A DNA stretch of 64,000 bases, taken from NCBI GenBank assembly GCA_905250075.1, contig CAJNOP010000356.1, forward strand, positions 124,001 through 188,000, written 5' to 3'. The translations under genes were made by a program, and so were the position numbers. Positions 22,621 to 36,200 of the stretch are shown piece after piece; position 1 is the stretch's first letter, and every line of letters starts with the position of its first letter. This DNA is from Rotaria sp. Silwood1 (taxonomy: Eukaryota > Rotifera > Eurotatoria > Philodinida > Philodinidae). A model generated the notes under the pieces. That model was not told the DNA's origin and ran no database searches. It saw only the letters and a list, made by a program, of their open reading frames with translations.

Positions 22621-25600
22621 ACTAATACTTAGTAAAATGAAAATAAAAGATAATAAGTAAGTGATTATTTTAGACCTTGATTATTAGCATGTGTGTCGAA
22701 TGTAACGTCTTCTTGATATCTTCCGTTAGACACGGTTATTATAACAATGTTAAACAACATGATTTTTTTCTATTTTGACAGCATTGTACTCATTAACATA
22801 TACTCCAGATATCTGTCATTTTATTACAGAACCATGATATACACATACAATGTTATGAACATTAGATCATATCTTTTTTTCATTGTGAGAATTAGAAGAA
22901 CGATGTTTTTGGTCGTATTACTATAAAAATTTTTGCTGATTCCATTTTAACGGCTTATACCTTTCGCTCGCATTGCACCAACAGAACTCGATTTTTTTGC
23001 CAATGCTGTCTACTGTTTATTTTCTCAGTATTTCGATAATCTTTGTAATATGTTACAAAATCTATTTTGTCAATGAAGATTCAAAAGAAACGAGTTTTGA
23101 TAACGAATACCGGACTTTTCTTGGTGAATTTTTTGAAGAACACCATAGCAGTGTTATATTGCATTCATGAAAGGCATTGAGTAAAATATTCGGAGTTTGT
23201 TAAAATTATTTGTTTTCTCGATAATCTTCAATCATATCAATCAACTAAATTACGAAAAAAATTCCAAATTTAATCTGTTAATTGAGTAACTATCTGAATC
23301 GACGAATGTTTTGAACCATTGATGCCAGCTGTCATCTCCAGTTTTGTTATTAATTAGTCTCAGTCCTTATTTCCAAATCGTCATTAAATATTCAAACAAA
23401 ATCTTTATTGAAGTTATTTGTTTCCTCTTCAATTGTCAATCATCTGATCAAACAAAATTTTTTCTTCATTATACATAAAATAATTAAATCAAATCCTATA
23501 ATTTCAATTAGTTATGTTCTACACTAGTCGACGATCTTGACATCGTTCTTTCCAGATGCTTGATTTTCTTGGTTATCAGTCAAGATTCTTGTATTCTTGA
23601 ATATCAGCTTGATTCTTTTTTTTCTGGATATTCTTGCCTGATTCTTTTTACTTATATTTCTTGTATAATTTCTTTTTTTTTCTTGAATTTTACTTATTTA
23701 TTAGAAAAAACAGTAAATAATACAAATAAATAATTTACACTAAAAATATCTATTTATTATTACAATTCGTTTTCTTCATATTTATCACTTGGAATTGATA
23801 ATGATTGACACGTCGCTAAGCCGTAGCTGTAATTAAGTTGTTTTTCGAAAACTCTAAAATCAGCTATAATATAAGCCATTAATGTGCTAATGAATTCATC
23901 TTTACTATCAAATATTTCACTTACCTGTTGTTGACATGCAAATCATACGTTGTTTGACAAGCATGTCTACTGTTCATTTAAGTGAATACAACAGCCATTA
24001 CTTGTTGCTATTTAAAAATGAATATATTCTACGAATGTTGGTATCTATATATACATAGATACACGTACACAAAGACATCACGTGATCTGTCTTAAAGATC
24101 AAATAAGAATCTTTTTTTTCTTTTTTGTGTAAAGAATCTCATCTGAATTCCAAGAAATTTTAATTATCTTGCAATTCTCTTCAGGTTCATGTTTTTCTTG
24201 ATCTACCAGACAAGATTCTTTTTTTCTTTTTCTGTTAAAAGAATCTTGTCTGATCTTCAGGATTAAAAAGAATCTTGCGTGATCGATCAAGAAAAACAAG
24301 AACCTGAACAGAATAGATCCAAGAACGTCGATTAGTATATTTATTCATTGATAATATAAGTATCTATTCCTACATTTTATTAGAAATGAGGAAAATATAT
24401 TAATAAAAATTGTTGTTTAGACCGATTTAATTAACATATGATCTCGGGTCATATTATATTCTTGATCTTTTTTCGAATCCAATAAGTTACTCAAACTAAA
24501 CCTTAAATCTCTAAAAATACTCATTTGTTGTAAGATATTTAATTCTGATTTAAATTTATATCATTTTCAATGGAAAGTTCCAATTGTTTAAATATAATCA
24601 ACATACCAATGTTTTCATCATCTAAAAATTAGTTTCATATCCATCAACATTTCTAAATAGATTTCTTTGCGAAATTTATCTATTTCTTAAACGTTCAAAG
24701 ATCATATTATTATGAAAATAGACTACATAATATTGAATTACTAGAAATACTATAAGAAAACTCCAGTAGATACTATCCTTAAATCATTTACATAATCATC
24801 GATTAGATATCAAACATTAAATATTCTTTCGCATGGTATTAGACACTAAAATAAAATCTTAGTACAAATTATTCATTTATTTTTTTATTTGTCTAGTCTT
24901 GTAAAAATCTTATTTTGAATTCAGTAAAATATGTAAACATTGTTTTCCAATAACTTATTCATGTGCTCTTATGTTTTAAGTATTGCAAAAAATGAACTAT
25001 TATTGTTTTAAAATGAGAAGAATATTTGAACAAATCTTTATTAGCATAGGTATGTTGCACCAGTATTTTGTAAGTGATAGTTTATCGAATAATAAAACTT
25101 ATATGTTATTGTATTGTTTGTACATTTATTTCTGTTTCTGTTTTTTCTTTTGTCTTTACAGGCAACATAACTCTCTCTAATGACTATATACAATATAAGA
25201 CACTTCTATGATCCTGTCAATATTAAATACGTTTTGTAGTCCTTATTTGACTGACCTGACGAAAGAACGAATACAAACATCGACCCGAGAACTTGCTAGA
25301 ACTCTGTGGTTCATTTTTTTTTAGTTTTATTCACAATAATACTATAATATTTTTTTTATATGGTTTATCAATAATTGAATGAAGAATTCGATAAAAAAAA
25401 AGATCAGCACTATTTAATACAGTGAACATGATTAAGTCAAGAAGATCTGTGTGAAAACCATTTTGAACTGCTTTGACAAAGGATATTTTAGTAGTACTCA
25501 AAAACGATAGATAATAGAATATTGTTAAATATATTGTTAGAAAGAATTTTTCATGTAGATTTTGAATAAGTATTGTTGAGTTTTTCCAAAAAATGCTTTA

Positions 25601-27273
25601 GCTGATGAAAAAGCTTCTTAGCGCAATCCCTTTGGGGCTGAAATGTGAAACTCACTTAATAGTTCTTGAGCCTCATTAAACTGATACAAAATAGTCGACG
25701 TGAAAAATCTCTCATAGATTATAGCTCTGTTTGAAGATAATCGATCAGCAATGTAAAAACTTGTCTCATTATTTATTTGTGCTTTTCGAGCAGAAAATCT
25801 TCTTCCTATTGTTACTATTTGCTCATTATTTTTCATTTTCATTTTTTTTGTCTTAACTTAACAGTGTTATCATTATAAACATCAAATTAAATAGAAAATG
25901 AGTTTGTTGTAACTATTCATTATATCTACGGCAGCAATCTTAACATACTATTATATATATCTTAATCAAATCACAAAAAAATTGATATGGATTATTTTTT
26001 TGGAAGTTATAACTTGATCAATTTACTCTTTTTATGTTGCTGAAATGACAAATATGGCATTGGAGAGTTCCTAAGGTCTCTAATGGGAATTGAGGAGCGG
26101 TGAAAGAGAGTCGATAAACTTCGACTTAAAACTGATATCATTCCAGAAATTTTTGTATTATCTGTTAATCGCATCGCACAAGTTTATACAATAATGCTAA
26201 AACTATTGTCAGTGTCTTGCATGATTTATGAAAAACTATTTTATTCCTTCTATTACTGTAGCAGTTACTGAAATTGTATAACTATTTTACCAACGTATTG
26301 AACTTAAAATAATCATCATAGAATTATTTGTAACATTTGAAGTTTGTTTGTTTTGTTTTCATTTTTCTAATATATTATTAACATATATCCCTAATTAAAA
26401 TAGATATATATCATTATGCGTACACGCTATTGTCATTATTATTACCATTGTAAATGGTGCACATAGAACAACGACGTGACAATATGCACAAGAGATATTC
26501 TTGATATAGATAGTTTTTTGTATAATAGTTTGATGATAGTTACTATGTTATAACCGATAGAAATGAGCAATTGAGTGCGTGTATAGCTAATAAGAAAGTA
26601 AGGAGGGACATCGTCTTTGTCTTTATAGTCTCTCCGCCTTCTATGCATTCATAATCATCATCTTCATTTTCTACTTCTTCTTCATATATATTTTGCTATT
26701 CTCAACAGTAATCTCGGTTCGTCTATTGATGATCTTGTCTACTAAAGAAGACAAGTAGTACAAGACGATAGAAAGATATGAGGATGAAGTCGAAGAAGAA
26801 CAAGAAAAGAAGAGAAAATAAGTAATTTTATCGCATTTTTTTGCTTTAGACAAGGCATAGAAGAAGAATATATCTCTTATTTTAGACAGTAACAACTCTG
26901 TTATAGACAGCTACATATACCCAAGATTTTAGTATATTATTTTGCTTATTAAAAATAACTCCGTCATCAAACATCGATTTAAGTTTTTTTTTTTCTCTTA
27001 TGAAAGAAATAGAATATATTGTTTTGTAGCAAATAAAACTATTCGCATAGAACATTTGTTATTATCATTCAATTATTCTTCCTATTGAAATAACGAACTG
27101 TTATCAATAGAGTGAAATCAAATCCCAATACTCATTAGTGTCTGTTACGTTTGAGTTTTTTTTTTTTACTTACTCTTTGTACACACACGCACACACATTC
27201 GAACAGATAAATAAAATAAAAGAGAAATATTCTTCAAAATTATATATCTAACGAAGGTATACAAAAAAAAACT
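22621..27273. other. gene-free region upstream of the adenylyl cyclase
   Basis: I see no supportable coding exon. The stretch is strongly AT-rich. It holds TTCTTG/GATTCTTTTT-type repeats (23520-23700 and 24090-24310, see next entry). A minus-strand frame at 25842-25618 has mixed composition but no motif or splice partner. The immediate 5' region (27170-27200) has a short CACACA stretch. Confidence 0.5.
24180..24308. repeat. inverted repeat, 24-bp arms with nested inner arms
   Basis: The outer arms TTCAGGTTCATGTTTTTCTTG (24180-24203) and its complement (24285-24308) differ at one position. Inner arms based on AGACAAGATTCTTTTT (around 24207-24224 and 24236-24252) also pair. Related direct TTCTTG/GATTCTTTTT motifs at 23530-23700 suggest a small dispersed repeat family. 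Confidence 0.6.
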
Positions 27274-30200
27274 ATGGATAGCAATCATGATAGAATGGGA
27301 AAAGAACGTCATCAACAACATCGATTTCCGGTTTTTAAACTTCTTCGACGACGTCGAAATCAATCAACGGTATCATCATCGTCACGAATACTTGATCAAA
27401 AGAATAAAAATCGTGGTTCATTTATGAATCAAGCAAAAAATAATAACAAACGAAGTAAGTGAATACATTGCAAAATTCTCTTAATAAAAACAAAAAAAAA
27501 ACTAATTATCCATGATTTTGTATACTTAAGTAACACTTTCTTGGTATATTTTCCTTCTTGACATTTGTTTTGTAATCATACTTATATGACAGAACCTTAG
27601 AATAGCGTTTGCTGATCTTATGATGTAATCTAAATGTGTCATTGAAAAGCAACAATATTAATTATTAAGCATTGCTTATTTTCGATTGAGTAAACTTGAT
27701 GAGTTATGTCTGTAGAAACAATATAGAATTTTATTCATCTATAAATATTTGAAGAAAAACTATATGATTGTACACGTTCATGAGAAAATCAGCTAATATC
27801 ATTTATCTATTTACCATATAAGTAATACAATATATATTGTCTATAATTTCTTAAACGTTGCTTATTATTCAAACAATCTGGATACTGTATCAGCTAGCGA
27901 ATCAATCATAAGCTATCACTAGCTTTCCTTCACCTCATTATTAATAACAAGCAGTTAATACAGCGAACTGAATACACTGATAAGCATTGAAGAGAGATAA
28001 CATTTCAACATGTTTTATTTGAGCAATATTGTAAAAAAAAATATACACAAATTAATTGTAAACAATCAATAGTGCAATAAGAAAGAGATAATTGCATTCT
28101 TCTCAATAAACATAAGTATCATTTGTATTATGGTCTTTTTTTTTCGTTAGTATTATATGTGATGTTTTCACATCTGTAATAAAGTTTCTTGTTTGTTTTT
28201 AGAAGTAGCTTTAGACATAATGTTTATTTATCAATCTTCATGTGTCAAATTCTGTTTTTATTTTAGAATCCGTCCATGTATTCGACATCACTAATACATG
28301 TAATAGTTCTAACAATAGTCCACGAGCTACGCTGGACTGGTCATCAGCAAATGTAACCACAGGTATAATTTAAAATTTTGTGTTTTAATTTTAGTACAAA
28401 AGTCTCTGTCATTTTCTCTTGTTTTCTTTTTCACATTATCAACAGCTAACAACACTAACAGTGATGACAAGTTATTTTTGTCTAAATAAGCGTGCTAATT
28501 CAATTGTATGATGAAATCATCGGAGAAGCAAACTGCTGTTTTTTTTTCTTTTTCCTATTTGTGTACTGATGCATTCTAGTTATTGTCACTAATCTGTTTC
28601 GGGTACAAAATGACACTTATTATTTCCATATGCATATGCATAATAAAAAAATGTTGCGTATCATTGCGCTTGATGATTACTCATTTTACATGAGTCTAAA
28701 GGGTCCTTGAGGACTTTCTCTAGAGAACAAGAAGAGAAGTACTTAGACGACATTTTTGGAACAAAGACCTTTTGCCTAGGTTTGATTACCATTATCATCT
28801 TTATAATAGAAGAATAGCACTCGGCAATGCTCATCATTTTAAAGAAATTCTTCTTTTATTATCAATGATTTCTTTCATATAATAATGCAAGAAAAAAAAA
28901 AAAAGAACTTTAACATTATTAATTATTTGTTATGAGAAGAAGAAAAAAGAAAAGCTTATGTTCAATTAATATAATTTTCTTTTTCTTTTTTTGAAGTTGA
29001 TATTCAATTAATATGGTTCATGATCTTTGTAACAAACAGAAAAAAAAAAAAAGAAAAGTTTCAATGATCAAGAATTTGTCGTAATTTGATCAGATCATAT
29101 TATCTTTAACAGCAAACACAAAACTTTAAAAGAAAAGAAAAGACAGTTGCTTTTGCTCTTTTCTTTTGCTCATGATAACATTTCAATGAATGCTTTAGGC
29201 AATGTTTAGTGCTCATTGTTATATGTTATTGTGATGGTGTAAGTGGTTCATCCACTTCATTTTTATGATAGATCAAGAGAATGAGAAAATAAACGAAAGT
29301 GGCTATGAATCAGTATCGATTAGTTTCTAAAGTGCCGTTTCATATAGCTAATATATATTTAATTGGTTTTAGAAATGATCCATATGAGTATAAAAGCGAA
29401 AGAATGAATTTATGAAATCTTATTAAAAAAAAACTTTTCTTTTTTATTTTTTTCAGAAAGGTTTCGATGACATATATCGACTTATAAGAGGACATAAATG
29501 AAACGCATAAAACAAAATATATTTTGTAAAAGTATGCTGAAGATTATTTTTCTTTTCCTTTGTTTTTTTTCAATGACAATTTTATAGGTTATACCTTTCG
29601 TATCATAATTTCGATAAAATTAATTTAAAAGAAACCAAAGACATCTGTTATATTTCTCTCATAACGATCTATTTTATTTTCATTGGTTGTGTAATATTTT
29701 TAATGAATATTATTATTTTTATTAGCAGGTTCTTTTTTTTGTCTTTCTTCATTAAATATATTCTTATATATATTTTCTAAATTGATTTCTTTGTTTTTGT
29801 TTGTTTTTTATTAGGGAAATGTTGATGAGAATCACGTCATATATAAGATAGTTAGTTAAACGAAGGACTTCTTTATTCATAATCTATTGCTGTTAGACGA
29901 ACAAATAATAGAATGAATACGCCTTTGAATAGATGATAAATTTAGTTGATAGGTTTTATTTTTTCAAGAGTTTCTTTTTCTTTTTGATTAAAAATGAAAA
30001 AGAAAAATTTGATAACTAAATATGTACATTGATTTTAGCTACTATGGATAATAAACATTATTTTGGTCTTTATTTAATACGAATTAAACATAGTCTGGTT
30101 CTATTTTCATTATTATTAACTGCTTTTCAAAGTCTTGTTTACTTGTTATTAGCAATTTTTTTTAACAAAGTAAATAATTAAATTTTTTCATTATTTATAT

Positions 30201-33200
30201 ATATACGTTTCTTTTTCCATCTTAATCTCTATTATAGCCTAATTCGGCTCAATTCATTCTTGAAATAATTCTTTTTTCTTGTGTTTTACTTCTATCAATA
30301 ACATTAATTATATTACTTCAACGTGAAAAATTTCTTCATGTTCATGTATATATATCATGTTTATCAATATGGCTTTTATTAACATTATTTTCTATAATAC
30401 CTATAATTTTACAACAATATTCATCAATTATTCGTTTAATGGGTATTGTTACATTTTCAATAATAACAATACATACAACATTACCTATTTCACGACCATG
30501 GACAGTTTTAATGGCTTCAATAACATCATTAATTTATTTAATACTTGTTATTCGTGCACATCGTACTGATGATTTAAATAAGAAATATCGTCGAATGGAA
30601 TTAAAACTTGAAGTAAATTATCATTTTCTCTTTTTCTTTTTTTTTAGTTCATTGAATACGAAAGAAAGAAAGATAAATAGTCTTTAATCATCTATCGATG
30701 TTAAGATATCAATGTAATAAAATTTTTTTTCCCGATATATTCGTTTTTTTTACTAGGTTATATGTCTCTCATTATTTTTTGTGGCATGCAATTTATTTGG
30801 GCTATGTCATCGGTATTTAACAGATGCACATCAAAAGAAAACATATCAAAATACGATGCGTTGTATAGAAGCACGTTTAAGACTTGAACGTGAAAAAGAA
30901 CAACAAGAAACATTAATTCTTAGTGTTATTCCAGCACATATTGGTAAAATGAAAATTGAAATTTTATTTAAAATAAAAATTTTCACATATATCATTTTTC
31001 TTTAATAGCATTAAGTATGAAATCAGAAATGTTACGTAAAGTAAAAGAAACAGCTAAATATCATAATCTTCAATCAAGAGATTATGATGATCAAAGATTA
31101 AATACAAAAAAAATTAGTGTACGAAAAGCAACATTTCATGATTTATATATAAAAAAACATGAAAATGTTACGTAAGTTGAAATATTTATATTTATAATAT
31201 TGTATTGATTTTGATTAATTAGAATTTTATATGCCGATATTGTAAATTTTACACCATTATCAGAAAAATTTACTCCACCAGAATTGGTACAAATTCTTAA
31301 TAAACTTTTCGGAAAATTTGATCAATTAGCACAAGTATTACTTGTCAATAAAACTAATTACTAAAAAATGTTTCCTTGATATTTAGGAATGTGATTGTAT
31401 GCGAATAAAAATTTTAGGTGATTGTTATTATTGTGTTAGTGGTTTACCAATAAGTCGACCTAATCATGCATCAAATTGTGTTCGAATGGGTTTAAAGATG
31501 ATTGACGATATTAAGTATGTTATTTCTTTGATTGATTGACTTGAAGAATATTTCTTTTTTTAAATATTCTTATTTAGATTAGTACGAGAAGCAACTGGTG
31601 TCAATGTTGATATGCGTATTGGCATACATACAGGACGAGTTTTATGTGGAGTATTAGGTCTTAAAAAGTGGCAATATGACACATGGTCGGATGATGTTAC
31701 ATTAGCTAATCATATTGAAGCAGGTGGTGTACCAGGGTAAGTCATATAAATCAGAAGACTTTCGAGTATAGAATGAATAAACAACAATAAGAAAATTGGA
31801 TTAAATAGCATATCGTGTTAGTCAAGTGAATTGAATGAGAAAAATTCGTGATAAAATTTCAAAGTTCGAAGTATTTCAGTCGAAATTTAAAAAATCTAAT
31901 TGATATTCATCAAAAGTTACAATAGAATTTTGTCTTAAACTTCTTATTCTTTGATGTAAAAAGCTTGATAATAATAGAAAACATATATAGTCCATTTCAG
32001 ATAAAACCGGACACACTTACTTTTTATTTCTCTTTGATTCTTAACAAAGGTTATCTTCTCAGATAAGTTCTTTTATCGAAGACATTGATGAAAATTTTGA
32101 CTCTTTCAGCTGATTACTAATTAGAATTAATGTGTTAATTGTGTTGTTAATTAAAAACTAATTAATTAACGAATATTTCTCAAACCATATGATTAAAAAT
32201 TCGAAAAATTCAGAACAGATCCTACAGTACAAACGACATTGGACTTGCGAAAAGTTTCGCGAAAAAAAAATGTTATTGTAGAGATCTTGAAGAAGGAATT
32301 CTACTGTTTGGAATTGATTTTAAACGTTTCATTCGATTATAAGAGCATCTTTTTGTCTGTATATTTGTACTCTGTCATGTCGTCAACGAAGGATTTTGCC
32401 TATGTATGAGCAAAAGAACCTTCATGATATATTAAGTCAATTCTGTTTGTAGCGTATTTGATATAATAGATACATCAGTTTACTTAATATGTATTAGTGT
32501 TTCATATGTGCTTTTGACATTTGATTAGAACCAATTTAATACTGAGTGACATCTTAATTAAGATGTTGATATACATAGGCGGGCGAATTGATCGTATACT
32601 TAGCAGGTGACCTTGATTTCCTAATGTCTCAAGTGAAATTTGAAGTACCACGGAGCGATTTTTTTTGTCAAATGGAAATTTACAACTATTTTTATATGGA
32701 GTATACGATCAATTTTAAGCCTATTCAGTGGATATGATTGTTATCTAACACAACAAGTTTATAGTGAAAAGACATGATACTTGGTTTAGATAAATTATGA
32801 AACTTCAATTACACTTTAGCAAAAATTGCACGTCATACTTCAGGAAAACAAGATTGTCTATTTAGTACGTGAGAAATTTCGAACGTCGATGTATATTCGA
32901 CTTTGCACAAACGTTGAAAACAATCTATGGTTTTTATTATAGACGTTAATTATACTGAGTCTCATGGCTTTCCAGTGAAGAGATATAAAGGGAAAAAATA
33001 TATCATACCGAGTTAATATAAGCTAGTTTGAGTTGCGAATCTCGATAGCAAATAAAGAACACATAAATATTAGAAAACGAAACTAAAGCTCAAAAACATG
33101 AAAATACCATTCACCAAACAAATGTGAATTCAAACATATACCTACTGCTTCAAGAGTTGCCATTAGCATATCACTCCTGAGAGAACGATACAAAGCTCAC

Positions 33201-36200
33201 TAATGAGTTAAACTCAATGTATCTGGGCCTGTCATAAGAACTTGCTAGAAATAGCTTCAGTAATGATATAAATAATCGCGTAGAATATATTCATCTGTAC
33301 TAAAGTCAAGAAACTATCAGATCGAGTAGTTAAATCGTATGAAGTTTTTTTATTTATAGAAAAAAAAAAAAACTTTATAAATAGTTTCCTATGAGCGAGT
33401 GTTACAAGCGAAAAACGAAAAAATAAAACTATACAAAATTTGCTGTTCGTGATTAAATATAAGTTTAAAAATGAAAGTTTGAGCTCGAATGTTAATCGAA
33501 ACATGACTAAGAAAATTTTCATACGAATTTTGGGTATTAATTTCATATTCAAAATATCAAAAACTCTTAACACATATAAACCGATAACCTTTTTAAAAAA
33601 TCTGTTATTTTTTTTGAATAGACGTGTTCATATATCTGCAAGTACATTACTTAGTTTGGGCGGTGAATATGAAGTTGAAGAAGCTCATGGAGATGAACGT
33701 GATGCTTATATCGCTAAATTAGGTATTAAAACATATTTTATAATACCACGTGATGTACCAAATACACAAAATCAATTAATGATGAAGTAAGATAAGTTAT
33801 CAATTTTTTTTTAATTTTCATGATGCTTTTTCTTTATTCATTAATATTTTTTTTATAGTAGTAGTGATACACGTAAATCGAGTAAAAAAATGCAAAAATT
33901 ATTAGACACATGGGCCAATGAAACACCATTCTCCGTACAAAGCATTAGTGATAATGAAAAAGCTGATGCAGCAAAAAGTTTTATACTTCTCGAAGATAAT
34001 TTAAAACCATTAGCAACTTCATTTTCTTGCTTGTAAAAATCAGAAGAACAATATGAAGAAGAATTTTTTTGAATTTTCTATTCTTTTTTAGCCCTCGGCG
34101 ACGAAGTACAAATGGTCTTGAACCATTTACACTTGAATTTCATAAACAAGCAAGTAAAGCACAAAAAGTTTTAGATGATGACGAAGAAAATCGAACAGCT
34201 AGTGAATCATTATTTCGTTCATTACCAGAATTATGTTATCGATATTATGTTATTAATGCAGCTTGTGTTTTTCTTGCTATTTTAGCTATACAAACATTAA
34301 TTTTAGAAAAGTATTTTGAAAACCGATAATTCATTTTCTATTTAATATAAAACTATTTTATTATAATAGAAATGCTCTTTTTCTTATTTTGGTGATTATT
34401 GGACTATGTGCATTTGCCATAGCAGCACTTCTTTGTGTTCTTGATCTTTCAAAAGTTTGTAAATTTATTTTCTAAAATAAAATATTTTTCGTTTTTCTTT
34501 AAGTTACAACATGACAATCATCGTTCCTTATTAGAACAATCAACGTATTTAGTAACACATTACTTTTTTATTCGTTCGCCTGTTAGTCTTATACTAATTG
34601 TTATTTGTATTCTAACACCATTTGCTATATCATGGCGAAAACCAAATGAGTTTATGGATCAATATATGAATACAACAGTTGTAACAAATATATCCTCCAT
34701 AAAAACTGTTGTTAATCAAGTAATATATGTTTTGTTGTTTCTAATACATATGAAGAAAGGAAATAGAAGAGTTGACAAGTATTGAAATAATTCATCAATT
34801 AGACAAATGAGTACAATGCAATTATCAGCTCTATATGAATATCCGGGCGTAATTTATTCTTCAACGACTATACTTTTTATTATCTGCTCTGTTTTTTGTC
34901 ATTTCCAGATACTGCTCTTCTACAAAATGCCCCACAAGAAGAACAGTATCTGAAAATGACAAAACCAGAGCAGACAATAAAAAGTATAGTCGTTGAAGAT
35001 TAAATTACGTCCGGATACTCATATAGAGTCCAATTATCTAACAGATGCTTAAGTTGTGTAGTATAACTAATGTACTTCTATTTCTTTTTTTTTGTTTTTG
35101 TCAACATATACTTTACTAACATTAGCGATCTACTTAAACAAACCTTTTATCTATTTTCAAGTTTACATTAGTAGATCAACATAACATTGCCTACAAATAC
35201 ACACGTCAAAGCTTTGAAAATTTTTGTTGATAAACTGTTTCAAAACTTTAAAAGAGGAGAATATAGGATGGGTAGTAAACATTTTTAAGATAAAAAAATT
35301 GAATATATTCACTTCGCTCGTAGATATTGGACTTAGTAAATATTTATAGCATTTTTTTCATAACAAACTCACTAATGAAAATTGCTTTCCATTGTCTATA
35401 CTCGATCGTCTCTTTAGTTCTGTCATTTGGGTTTAGCATTCTTACCATCTTAATAACTGCCACGGTGTGGGTACGGATGCAATTTTTCTATCCTTTGAAA
35501 TCTACGCTATAGAAGATTGGGAGGGTACATTGAAGCTAATGGATATCATTTTGAGCATTTTTGTTGGTTTATTCTATGATTTTTGTCTATATGTGTACTG
35601 AATAAAGCGTATATTAATATTTATGGCCAATCTTGTATAATAGAATGCTCACAGCGTAGCGATGAAAGGGATATCTATGGCGGAAATGAACTTAGATTGT
35701 CAACATTTTTACTTTCCATCAAAGTGGAACAAATCCATTGGAATACTGAAAGATATGGGATAGCTTCTAGCTTGATAAGACAGTTTTTTTTAAAGACTTA
35801 GTTCTTCTCATCAGTTCACTTCATATGAGCTGGATTATTGAATACTTGATATTCTTCGAGTTCTAAGTTTCCGACAGCTATATGTTAGGGCACCTATGTA
35901 ATTCAGGTACATGACTCGGAATAAATAAAATGAAATGTTCAGTAATATCAACTCATATAAACAGAATTGTTTACCATTTTCAGTTGTATGATTCGATCGA
36001 AATCTGTGACACACTCGAATCATCACTGTTTGTTCTTGAGAATCAACTACAGCATTAGAAAAGTAGCTGAAGAGCTAACACATGTGTTCAACTTAGAAAT
36101 ATTTATAGTTGATTATTCTATAATGTATATTATTTTTAGACTCTGCCTATACCGAATGCAACGATTAGCTATCTTTCATCTGCAGCGAAGTCTGACACTT

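Noticed and set aside
35327..35512. A hydrophobic 61-codon frame in the cyclase intron that could be a membrane exon.
   Set aside because: The six helices of the second membrane block are already complete, and exons 34719 and 36140 join in phase without it.
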